DNA of 64,000 nucleotides, from positions 3,224,001 through 3,288,000 of the forward strand of contig NZ_CP011503.1 of the NCBI RefSeq assembly GCF_001028665.1, written 5' to 3'. Position 1 is the first letter of the stretch; each line of letters begins with the position of its first letter. Shown one piece after another: positions 17,104 to 24,956 of the stretch. The translations under genes and the position numbers were made by a program. The stretch comes from Burkholderia pyrrocinia. Its GTDB lineage: Bacteria > Pseudomonadota > Gammaproteobacteria > Burkholderiales > Burkholderiaceae. The notes beneath the pieces were generated by a model. The model saw only the letters and a program-made list of their open reading frames with translations, made no database searches and was not told where the DNA came from.

Positions 17104-18096
17104 TCATTGCGCGGTGACGGTTTCCTCTAAGCGATCGGCGCGATTGCTGACATTTTCGATCCGATCCAGTGCGTCGCGCGTCGGCAAGCCTTCAGAATCG
17201 CCGATCACCTGGATCGCGAGCGCACCGATCCGGTTGCCGCGCGCGACGGCCTGCTCGACACTCCGGCCTTCCAGCAGCGCGCTGACCACGCCGACCGCGA
17301 AGCCGTCGCCGGCGCCGACCGTATCGACGACACGTTCGACACGCTCGCCTGCAACCGTGCCCTCGCGGCCGTCGGCCGTCCGGAAGTACGCGCCGTCAGC
17401 ACCGAGCTTGATCACGACGACCCGCGCGCCCTGTGCGAGATAGAAGCCCGCGATGTCGGCCGGCGTGTCGTGCCCGGTCAGTTGCCGCCCTTCGGCGAGG
17501 CCCGGCAGCACCCAGTCGGCAAGCGTCGCGAGCGCGTTCAGCGTCTTCGCCATCACGTCGGCGGACGGCCACAGCGTCGGGCGCAGGTTCGGGTCGAACG
17601 AGATCGTCTTGCCGGCCGCACGCATCTCGCGCGCGAGCTGGAACGCGAGCTCGCACGACGTCGCGGAGATCGCCGGCGCAACACCCGTCAGGTGCAGGTG
17701 GCGCGCGCCGAGCACGTAGTCGGCCACGTAGTCGTCGCACGACAGGTGGCTCGCGGCCGAGCCCTTGCGGAAATATTCGACGGTCGGGTCGCTGCCGTCG
17801 TCGTTGCGCGACTTCAACTGGAAACCGGTCGGGTAACGCGGATCGACGGTCACGCACGATGCGTCGATGCCTTCGCGTGCGAGCGTGTCGAGCACGTAGC
17901 CGCCGAACGAATCGCGGCCGACGCGGCTCATCCAGCCGACCCGGAAGCCGAGCCGCGACAGGCCGATCGCGACGTTCAGGTCGGCGCCCGCGATCCGTTT
18001 CGTGAATTGCGCCGCATGCGCGAGATGGCCGGGCTCGGTCGCGACGAACATCGCCATCGCCTCGCCGTAGGTCACGACATCGAGTGCTGCTTTCAT
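17104..18096 (-). CDS. kguK: PfkB-family kinase, probable 2-ketogluconokinase
   Basis: A 330-residue ribokinase/PfkB sugar kinase. The N-terminal G-rich segment (TKRIAGADLNVAIGLSRLGF) and the C-terminal signature with catalytic Asp (DTVGAGDGFAVGVVSALLEG, about residue 265) are intact. In the kgu pathway it phosphorylates 2-ketogluconate to 2-keto-6-phosphogluconate. The start at 18096 follows GGAGGAG. It lies 28 bp after kguE and about 160 bp before kguT. Confidence 0.9.
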   Translation of the reverse strand: MKAALDVVTYGEAMAMFVATEPGHLAHAAQFTKRIAGADLNVAIGLSRLGFRVGWMSRVGRDSFGGYVLDTLAREGIDASCVTVDPRYPTGFQLKSRNDDGSDPTVEYFRKGSAASHLSCDDYVADYVLGARHLHLTGVAPAISATSCELAFQLAREMRAAGKTISFDPNLRPTLWPSADVMAKTLNALATLADWVLPGLAEGRQLTGHDTPADIAGFYLAQGARVVVIKLGADGAYFRTADGREGTVAGERVERVVDTVGAGDGFAVGVVSALLEGRSVEQAVARGNRIGALAIQVIGDSEGLPTRDALDRIENVSNRADRLEETVTAQ

Positions 18097-18124
18097 GAGT
18101 GAACTCCTCCGGATCCTTCTGCCG

Positions 18125-18889
18125 TCATGCGGCCGCGAGCCACGCGACGCGCCGGCATGCATCGCCCGCCAGGTCGCCCGCGTCGAACGGAAATTCGATG
18201 CCGCGCGGCGCATGCTGCGGCAGCGCCGCGAGTACGCCGGTCACGAGCGGGTCGTTCGGCGCCGGCGCGACCGCGAAACGGCGCGCGCCCTCGCCCTCGA
18301 CGGCCTTGCAATGAACGTATTCCACGTGCGGCGCGAGCACCTGCGCGCAATCGAGCGGCGCTTCTCCCGGCCACTGCCAGTTGCCGATGTCGAACGTCAT
18401 CCCGAGCGCGTCGGGCATGCCCGCCGCGGCCAGCGCGTCGAACAGCTCGCGGAACTGCGCGAGCGCGCCGCCGACCGGAAGCTGGCCGTTCTCGACCACC
18501 ACACGGGCACGCGCGCCGCGCGACAGCGCGACGATGTCGGCCGCATGAGCATTTCCGGCGAAACCGCCGAGCTGGAATTTTACGAAGCGCGCGCCAAGCG
18601 CGTCAGCTTCCGCGAGCGCGTCGCGCAATGCGTCGGCATCGAGCGCGCCCGTTTCCGTGTACAGCGTGGCCGGCGTCGAATAGACCGACCACAGCCCGTG
18701 CCCGGCCAGTTGCGCGCCGAGCGCGGCCAGCGCGCCGGGCGTCGCGTCGTCGTCCGACGCGAACAGCTCGCGCCGCACCTCGAAGCCGGTCGCACCGGAT
18801 GCCGCCGCGGTCGCGACGAATGCGCTGTGGCCCTCCTGGCGCACGCGGTCCATCCCGAATGCGCTCGCCACGATCACGATATCTGCCAT
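18125..18889 (-). CDS. kguE: Sugar-phosphate isomerase/epimerase-like protein, KguE
   Basis: A 254-residue TIM-barrel protein of the AP-endonuclease-2-like/xylose-isomerase-like family (IVVASAFGMDRVRQEGH, VKFQLGGFAGNAH, GMTFDIGNWQWPGEAP with metal-ligand-type residues). It is the first gene of the kgu operon; the role of KguE is not well defined. The frame is open to 18925, but that ATG lies inside the operator palindrome (18909-18926). I therefore start at 18889, with AAAGGG upstream. Confidence 0.85.
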   Translation of the reverse strand: MADIVIVASAFGMDRVRQEGHSAFVATAAASGATGFEVRRELFASDDDATPGALAALGAQLAGHGLWSVYSTPATLYTETGALDADALRDALAEADALGARFVKFQLGGFAGNAHAADIVALSRGARARVVVENGQLPVGGALAQFRELFDALAAAGMPDALGMTFDIGNWQWPGEAPLDCAQVLAPHVEYVHCKAVEGEGARRFAVAPAPNDPLVTGVLAALPQHAPRGIEFPFDAGDLAGDACRRVAWLAAA

Positions 18890-18908
18890 TTTGCCCTTTT
18901 TTTGCCGG

Positions 18909-18926
18909 AATGGAACCGGTTCCATT
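18909..18926. promoter_or_regulatory. PtxS-type operator of the kgu operon
   Basis: AATGGAACCGGTTCCATT is a perfect 18-bp palindrome about 20 bp before kguE. Its core matches 12 of 14 positions of the PtxS site reported in Pseudomonas (TGAAACCGGTTTCA) and has the central CG common to LacI-family operators. It decides the kguE start. Confidence 0.8.
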
Positions 18927-19050
18927 TGCTTGAGACGGATGGTGCGCTTCGCGTCGAACGCACGCCATAGAGGAAATCCCTAAGGCCGGGCGCCACGCGA
19001 ATGCGCGCCCCACGGCGCACATCGCGCGTTCCCGGCCGGGCTTCGGCCGC

Positions 19051-19944
19051 TTAGGCAAGGTCCTGCGCGAGACTCATTTCGAGGAACTGCGCGGCGACCC
19101 GCGACGGCGCGCCGCCATGCGGCACGAGGATGGAAAAATGGCGCGTCAGCGGCGCGGGCGCCAGCGAACGCAGCACCAGCGCCGCCTCCTGGTGACGCAG
19201 CGACATCGAGGACACGAACCCGACGCCCATCCCGGCACGCACGGCCTCCTTCACCGCCTCGACACCCGCGATCTCGAACGCGACGCGCATCGGCGCGCCG
19301 CCGTGCGCGAACGCGCGCTCGACGAGCTGCCGCACGCCGGAACCCTCCTCGCGCAACACGAGCGGATGGGCGGCGAGCGCGTCGAGCGTCACGCCCGCAT
19401 CGTAGCCGGGCGCGGCCAGCGGATGGCCGGCCGGCACGATCGCGACGATCTCGTCCTCGTGCCACGCATGCACCGTCGTGCCGGGCGGCAGCGCCTCGCC
19501 GGGCGGCCCTTCGATCATCGCGATGTCGAGCGACGGCAGCGCGGCGACCACGTCGGCCGTATTGCCGCTCATCGTATGGATCGTCACGCGCGGCGCACGC
19601 GGCTGGAACGCCGCGATCAGGTACGGCAGCAGGTAGCTCGCGGGCGTCGTGCTCGCGCCGATCCGCAGCGTGCCGGCCTCGAGGCCGCGCACCGCGTCGC
19701 GAAACGCGCGCGCCTGCGCGAACGTGTCGCGCTGCGCCTTCGCGTATTGCGCGAGCTGTTCGCCGACCGGCGTCAGCCGGATGCCGCGGCCGTCGCGCTG
19801 GTACAGCGGCTCGCCGAATTCGTCCTGCAGCAGCCGCAACTGGCCGGACACGGCCGGCTGCGACAGATGCAGCGCCACGGCGGCACGGCTGATGTTCAGG
19901 TGTTCGGCGACGGCGGCGAACGTTATCAGTTGATCCGGGGTCAT
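19051..19944 (-). CDS. LysR-family regulator, YeiE-like
   Basis: A 297-residue LysR regulator. The helix-turn-helix is at residues 1-60 (LITFAAVAEHLNISRAAVALHLSQPAVSGQLRLLQDEFG) and the effector-binding domain from about 90. It is divergently arranged with a YeiH-type permease, the same pairing as yeiE/yeiH in enterobacteria, where it has been tied to sulfite or iron stress. It probably controls the permease through the box at 19956-19970. The ligand is unknown. Confidence 0.9.
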   Translation of the reverse strand: MTPDQLITFAAVAEHLNISRAAVALHLSQPAVSGQLRLLQDEFGEPLYQRDGRGIRLTPVGEQLAQYAKAQRDTFAQARAFRDAVRGLEAGTLRIGASTTPASYLLPYLIAAFQPRAPRVTIHTMSGNTADVVAALPSLDIAMIEGPPGEALPPGTTVHAWHEDEIVAIVPAGHPLAAPGYDAGVTLDALAAHPLVLREEGSGVRQLVERAFAHGGAPMRVAFEIAGVEAVKEAVRAGMGVGFVSSMSLRHQEAALVLRSLAPAPLTRHFSILVPHGGAPSRVAAQFLEMSLAQDLA

Positions 19945-19955
19945 GGGGATGAATT

Positions 19956-19970
19956 ATCGGCTTTCCGGAT
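19956..19970. promoter_or_regulatory. LysR box ATC-N9-GAT
   Basis: ATC-GGCTTTCCG-GAT fits the classic LysR recognition pattern (T-N11-A with ATC/GAT arms) and lies 12 bp before the regulator's start codon in the divergent intergenic region. A second dyad, ATATCGATAT, is at 19998-20007 and overlaps a possible TATAAC -10 hexamer for the permease. Confidence 0.55.
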
Positions 19971-20056
19971 AGTTTATGTCACAAATCACAATTTTTCATA
20001 TCGATATAACGAAATTAGGATTACAGCATCGCAACACGCTCCATCCCGGTGCTTCC

Positions 20057-21124
20057 ATGTCCACTGCCTCGACTCCTCCTCTCAGCCACGCCGCGCCGTC
20101 GATGCGCGGCCAGTTGAACGGCGTGCTGTTCGTTGCGCTGTTCGCCGCCGCCGTCACGAGCCTGTCCGAACTCCCCGCGATCGCGGGGCTCGGCCTGTCG
20201 CCGCTGATCGTCGGCATCGTCGCCGGTGCGCTGTACGGCAATGCGCTGCGCGACGGCATGCCGGCCAGCTGGGCGGCCGGCGTCAATTTCTCCGCGCGCA
20301 AGCTGCTGCGCATCGCGGTCGCGTTCTTCGGGTTGCGCGTGAGCCTGCAGGAAATCGCGCAGGTCGGCCTGCCGGGCCTGACGGTGTCGGTGCTGGTCGT
20401 CGTCAGCACGCTCGTGATCGGCACCTGGGCCGGCATGAAGCTGATGAAGCTCGACCGCGACGCGGCGCTGCTGACCGCCGCCGGCAGCGCGATCTGCGGC
20501 GCGGCCGCGGTGCTCGCGTTCGAATCGACGCTGCAGTCGAAGCCGCACCAGAGCGCGATGGCCGTGGGCAGCGTCGTGCTGTTCGGCACGCTGTCGATGT
20601 TCCTGTACCCGATCGCGTATCACGCCGGGCTGCTGAACCTCGATCCGGCCGGCCTCGGCCTGTTCTTCGGCGGCACGATTCACGAAGTCGCACAGGTGGT
20701 CGGTGCAGCCAGCGACATCAGCCCACAGGTCGCGCACATCGCGACGATCGTCAAGATGACGCGCGTGATGCTGCTGGTCCCGGTGCTGCTCGTGCTCGGC
20801 TGGTGGCTCGCCTGCTCGGCCCGCGCCACGGCCGGCGGCGCGCAAGGCAAGCGCAAGGTGGCCGTGCCCTGGTTCGCACTCGGTTTCCTCGGCTTCGTGA
20901 TCGTCAATTCGCTGAACGTGCTGCCCACCGACGTCACGCATACGCTGAACGTGCTCGACACCTTCGCGCTGACGATGGCGATGACCGCGCTCGGCATCGA
21001 GACGCGCGTGTCGCAGATCCGCGCAGCCGGCCCCCGCGCACTGGTGACCGGCCTGATCCTGTACGTGTGGCTGATCGCCGGCGGCTACGGGATCACCTGG
21101 GCCGTGCAGCACTGGCTTGGCTGA
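20057..21124 (+). CDS. yeiH: YeiH-family putative sulfate/anion exporter
   Basis: A 355-residue membrane protein of the UPF0324/PSE family with about ten helices. Recognisable segments are LSPLIVGIVAGALYGN, the KLLRIAVAFFGLRVSL loop, TAAGSAICGAAAVLA and GGTIHEVAQVVGA. The transported ion is not firmly known; the family name suggests sulfate or sulfite-type anions. I use the ATG at 20057; an upstream ATG at 19976 would add 27 residues that look like promoter sequence. It is regulated in all likelihood by the divergent LysR protein. Confidence 0.88.
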   Translation: MSTASTPPLSHAAPSMRGQLNGVLFVALFAAAVTSLSELPAIAGLGLSPLIVGIVAGALYGNALRDGMPASWAAGVNFSARKLLRIAVAFFGLRVSLQEIAQVGLPGLTVSVLVVVSTLVIGTWAGMKLMKLDRDAALLTAAGSAICGAAAVLAFESTLQSKPHQSAMAVGSVVLFGTLSMFLYPIAYHAGLLNLDPAGLGLFFGGTIHEVAQVVGAASDISPQVAHIATIVKMTRVMLLVPVLLVLGWWLACSARATAGGAQGKRKVAVPWFALGFLGFVIVNSLNVLPTDVTHTLNVLDTFALTMAMTALGIETRVSQIRAAGPRALVTGLILYVWLIAGGYGITWAVQHWLG

Positions 21125-21191
21125 GCCGCGTGTCCGTGATACCTCGCGCGCCGCGCCCGACGGGATGGTCCCGCGGGCGCGGCGCAGTGCT

Positions 21192-22961
21192 ATGCTTCGC
21201 GTCGTTTTCCATCGCCCCCTTTCAGCCGTGCTCTCGTTCCTGCTGAAGCTGCGCACTCGCGCCCAAACGCTGTTCCGCCTGTCGGACGCCCATACGATGC
21301 TGATCTGGTCGGCCATCGTCGGCGTCGGCGGCGCCTTTGCCACCATGGCGTTCCGCGAAGGCATCGACGTGATGCAGCGCCTGATCTCGGGGCACAGCGG
21401 CAGCTTCGTGCAGATGGCGAAGAGCCTGCCGTGGTACGTGCGGTTCTGGATGCCGGCCGCGGGCGGTTTCCTCGCCGGCTGCGTGCTGCTGCTCGCGACG
21501 CGCGGCGACAAGAAATCCGGCAAGACCGACTACATGGAATCCGTCGCACTCGGCAACGGCATCGTGCCCGTGCGGCAGAGCCTGTGGCGCAGCGTGTCGT
21601 CGCTGCTGACGATCGGCAGCGGCGGCTCGATCGGCCGCGAAGGCCCGATGGTGCAGCTCGCGGCGCTCGCCGCGTCGCTCGTCGGCCGCTTCGTGCACTT
21701 CGACCCGCCGCGCCTGCGCCTGCTGGTCGCGTGCGGGGCAGCTGCCGGCATCACGTCCGCGTACAACGCGCCGATCGCCGGCGCGTTCTTCGTGTCGGAG
21801 ATCGTGCTCGGCACGATCGCGATGGAGAGCTTCGGGCCGATGGTCGTCGCGTCGGTCGTCGCGAACATCGTGATGCGCGAATTCGCCGGCTATCGGCCGC
21901 CGTACGAGATGCCGGTGTTTCCGGCCGTCACGGGCCCCGAGGTGCTGCTGTTCGTCGTGCTCGGCGCGCTGTGCGGCGTGCTCGCGCCGCAGTTCCTGCA
22001 CCTGCTCGACGCGTCGAAGAACCAGTTCAAGCGGCTGCCCGTGCCGCTGCCCGTGCGGCTCGCGCTCGGCGGCCTCGTCGTCGGCGTGATCTCGGTATGG
22101 ACTCCGGACGTGTGGGGCAACGGCTACAGCGTCGTGAACCACATCCTTCATTCACCGTGGACCTGGCAGGCGCTCATCGCGGTGCTCGTGTTCAAGGTGA
22201 TCGCGACCTCCGCGACGGTCGGCTCGGGCGCGATCGGCGGTGTCTTCACGCCAACGCTGTTCGTCGGCGCGGTGTTCGGTTCGCTGTTCGGGCTCGTGAT
22301 GGAAGCCGTGTGGCCCGGCCATACGTCGGCGTATTTCGCGTACGCGATCGTCGGGATGGGTGCGTTCATGGCGGGCGCCACGCAGGCGCCGCTGATGGCG
22401 ATCCTGATGATCTTCGAGATGACGCTGAGCTACCAGGTCGTGCTGCCGTTGCTGGTGTCGTGCGTGTTCGCATATTTCGTCGCACGCGCGACGGGCACGA
22501 CGTCGATGTACGAGATCACGCTGCACCATCACCAGGATGCGCAGGAACGGCTGCGGCTGCGCACCACGCAGATGCGCGAGCTGATCCAGCCCGCGCAGAC
22601 GGTCGTGTCGCTCACCGCGAGCGTCGCCGACATGACGCGGGTGTTTCTCGAATATCCGGTGAAGTACCTGTACGTGACCGACGACGCCGGGCGCTTCCGC
22701 GGCGCGGTCGCGCTGAAGGACATCACGTCCGACCTGCTCGACAAGCGCGACACGACCGACAAGACGGCCGCGCACTACGCGCATACGCCGTTTCCGCTCC
22801 TCACGCCCGACATGCCGCTCGCGACCGCGCTCGAACGCTTCATGGCGTTCCAGGGCGAACGGCTGCCGGTGATCGAAAGCGAAGCCGAGCCGACGCTCGC
22901 GGGCGTCGTCTACAAGACGTCGCTGCTCGACGCGTACCGGCGGATGACCGGCGAGCGCTGA
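21192..22961 (+). CDS. ClC-type chloride channel/transporter with CBS domains
   Basis: A 589-residue protein. The membrane part (to about residue 430) carries the selectivity motifs GSGGSIGREGP, which includes the gating Glu, and GSGAIGGVFTPTLFVG. The C-terminal cytoplasmic part contains a pair of CBS-like segments (VKYLYVTDDAGRFRGAVALKD; ERLPVIESEAEPTLAGVVYK). The family moves Cl- alone or in exchange for protons; I cannot tell which here. The start MLRVVFHRPLSAVL is chosen because upstream codons overlap the yeiH stop and look non-coding. It lies 67 bp after yeiH and could be co-transcribed. Confidence 0.9.
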   Translation: MLRVVFHRPLSAVLSFLLKLRTRAQTLFRLSDAHTMLIWSAIVGVGGAFATMAFREGIDVMQRLISGHSGSFVQMAKSLPWYVRFWMPAAGGFLAGCVLLLATRGDKKSGKTDYMESVALGNGIVPVRQSLWRSVSSLLTIGSGGSIGREGPMVQLAALAASLVGRFVHFDPPRLRLLVACGAAAGITSAYNAPIAGAFFVSEIVLGTIAMESFGPMVVASVVANIVMREFAGYRPPYEMPVFPAVTGPEVLLFVVLGALCGVLAPQFLHLLDASKNQFKRLPVPLPVRLALGGLVVGVISVWTPDVWGNGYSVVNHILHSPWTWQALIAVLVFKVIATSATVGSGAIGGVFTPTLFVGAVFGSLFGLVMEAVWPGHTSAYFAYAIVGMGAFMAGATQAPLMAILMIFEMTLSYQVVLPLLVSCVFAYFVARATGTTSMYEITLHHHQDAQERLRLRTTQMRELIQPAQTVVSLTASVADMTRVFLEYPVKYLYVTDDAGRFRGAVALKDITSDLLDKRDTTDKTAAHYAHTPFPLLTPDMPLATALERFMAFQGERLPVIESEAEPTLAGVVYKTSLLDAYRRMTGER

Positions 22962-23046
22962 TGCGCATCGCGCGGCTCGCGCCGGACCGCTTCATCGCTT
23001 CCAGCCTGCCGCGGGCGGGCACGACACATGCGAACCCGCTTCCCGC

Positions 23047-23667
23047 TCAGTCCGGCGCACGCCCCAGCACGACCCGCGCGAAGAACCCCGCGAGCACCGA
23101 TTCGGCCACGTCGGCCGGCACGTGCTGCGGATCGGCCGTGTAGTACGACTGCACGCCGTCGCACAGGCACATCAGCCCGAACGCGAGCGTCTCGGCCGGC
23201 AGCAGCAGCGGCGTGCCCGAGCGATCGGCGAAGCGCTGGATGAATTCGGCCATCTGCAGGCGCTTGCCGTGCAGGAACTGGTTGAAGCGCACGCGGAATT
23301 TCGCGTCGCGCGCGGCCTGCAGCTTCGCCTCGCCCCACAGCAGCGAGAATTCGTCGTCGCGGAACAGCGTCCGGTAATGCGCGAGCGTCATCGCTTCCAT
23401 CTGTTCGCGCGTCCCGCCCTCGTCGAAGATCGCCTCGAAATCGGCCCGCACCGCCTCATGGTTGCGCTCCAGCAACTCCAGCAGCAGTTCCGACTTGCTG
23501 CGGAAATTCGAGTAGAACGCGCCGCGCGTAAAGCCGGCCGCGGCCGCGATGTCCTCGACGCTCGCGGCCACATAGCCTTTCTTCAGAAAAATACGATGCG
23601 CGGCATTCAGCAGACGTTCGCGCGTCTGATCCCTGCTCTGCTCGCGGGTTAAGCGCTGTGGTTTCAT
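23047..23667 (-). CDS. TetR-family repressor of the adjacent RND pump
   Basis: A 206-residue TetR regulator. The helix-turn-helix is SVEDIAAAAGFTRGAFYSNFRSKSELLLELL (about residues 36-66) and is followed by a helical ligand-binding domain. Divergent orientation from a complete RND operon is the standard layout for a local efflux repressor. A dyad at 23717-23730 in the shared promoter region is a good operator candidate. The inducer is unknown. Confidence 0.92.
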   Translation of the reverse strand: MKPQRLTREQSRDQTRERLLNAAHRIFLKKGYVAASVEDIAAAAGFTRGAFYSNFRSKSELLLELLERNHEAVRADFEAIFDEGGTREQMEAMTLAHYRTLFRDDEFSLLWGEAKLQAARDAKFRVRFNQFLHGKRLQMAEFIQRFADRSGTPLLLPAETLAFGLMCLCDGVQSYYTADPQHVPADVAESVLAGFFARVVLGRAPD

Positions 23668-23716
23668 GGCGCGCAGTCTAGCACCAATTCCCTTTCAGAT
23701 TCATCTTTGCACTCGG

Positions 23717-23730
23717 ATACAGGTGTGTAT
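23717..23730. promoter_or_regulatory. Candidate TetR operator
   Basis: ATACA-GGTG-TGTAT is a perfect dyad lying 50 bp before the TetR start and about 117 bp before the adaptor gene. It is in the most AT-rich part of the intergenic region, where promoters for both directions are expected. Confidence 0.45.
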
Positions 23731-23846
23731 TAGAATTCGCCACAGTTTCCGAAAGATGTTGTCCGCGCGCCGGTGTCGGCGCCGCTTGGGGCAAGCGCCC
23801 GCCGCGCTTGCCGGCTTCGTTCCGCTCCACCTCACCTGGGGGTTTC

Positions 23847-24956
23847 GTGAATCGCTCCGGTTCCCGCGCTGCGCTGCTGATCGGCGTCGCGCTCTTCGTC
23901 GCCGCCTGTCATCCGAAAGAATCCGCGCCGCCCGCGCCGCGCCCCGTCGTCGCGCTGCCCGCGCATGCCGACGACGCCGCGGTCGCGCGCACGCTGCCCG
24001 GCGAGATCCAGCCGCGTTACGCGACGCCGCTGTCGTTCCGCATCGCCGGCAAGATCGTCGAGCGCAAGGTGCGGCTCGGCGATACGGTCAAGGTCGGCCA
24101 GGTCGTCGCGCTGCTCGATCCGTCCGACGTCGAGAAAAACGCCGCGAGCGCGCAGGCGCAACTCGATGCCGCGACGCACAGCCTCGCGTTCGCGAAGCAG
24201 CAGCTCGACCGCGATCGCGCGCAGGCGCACGAAAACCTGATCGCGACCGCGCAGCTCGAGCAGACCCAGAACAGCTATACGTCGGCGCTCGCGCAGCGCG
24301 ACCAGGCGCAGCAGCAGCTCGCGCTCGCGAAGAACCAGCTCCGCTATGCGACGCTCGTCGCCGATCATGCGGGCTACATCACCGCCGAACAGGCCGACAC
24401 CGGCCAGAACGTGTCGGCCGGCCAGGCCGTCTACCAGCTCGCGTGGTCCGGCGACGTCGACGTCGTCAGCGACGTGCCCGAGGCCGCGCTCGCGTCGCTT
24501 GCGCCGGGCCACGCGGCGACCGTCACGCTGCCGTCGCTGCCGGGCCGCCAGTTCGCCGCGAAGGTGCGCGAAATCGCGCCGGCCGCCGATCCGCAAAGCC
24601 GCACGTATCGCGTGAAGCTCACGCTCGCCGCGCCCGATCCGGCGATCCGGCTCGGAATGACCGCGAGCGTCGCGTTCGACGGCGCGCCGGCCGCCGGCGA
24701 CGCGCAGCCGATCACGCTGCCCGCGACCGCACTGTTCCACGACGGCGCGCATCCGGCCGTGTGGGTCGTGCGCACGAAGGACGACACGCTCGAATTGCGC
24801 CGCGTCGACGTCGCGCGCTTCAACGAGCGCTCCGTCACCGTGTCGCACGGGCTGCAGCCGGGCGAGCGCGTCGTGCTGCAGGGCGTGCATACGGTCAGCG
24901 CGGGCGAGAAGGTCCGCCCGATCGCGCCGCTGCACCCGGAGGACTTCGCATCGTGA
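23847..24956 (+). CDS. RND efflux periplasmic adaptor (membrane fusion protein)
   Basis: A 369-residue adaptor lipoprotein. A short signal peptide ends in a lipobox (FVAAC, Cys 20). The beta-barrel/lipoyl half-motifs (GKIVERKVRLGDTVKVGQVVALLD and ATLVADHAGYITAEQADTGQNV) flank a coiled-coil hairpin rich in Gln and Ala (residues 95-150). It bridges the inner-membrane pump and the outer-membrane channel. The GTG start follows GGGGG; the stop overlaps the pump's GTG by four bases. Confidence 0.92.
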   Translation: MNRSGSRAALLIGVALFVAACHPKESAPPAPRPVVALPAHADDAAVARTLPGEIQPRYATPLSFRIAGKIVERKVRLGDTVKVGQVVALLDPSDVEKNAASAQAQLDAATHSLAFAKQQLDRDRAQAHENLIATAQLEQTQNSYTSALAQRDQAQQQLALAKNQLRYATLVADHAGYITAEQADTGQNVSAGQAVYQLAWSGDVDVVSDVPEAALASLAPGHAATVTLPSLPGRQFAAKVREIAPAADPQSRTYRVKLTLAAPDPAIRLGMTASVAFDGAPAAGDAQPITLPATALFHDGAHPAVWVVRTKDDTLELRRVDVARFNERSVTVSHGLQPGERVVLQGVHTVSAGEKVRPIAPLHPEDFAS

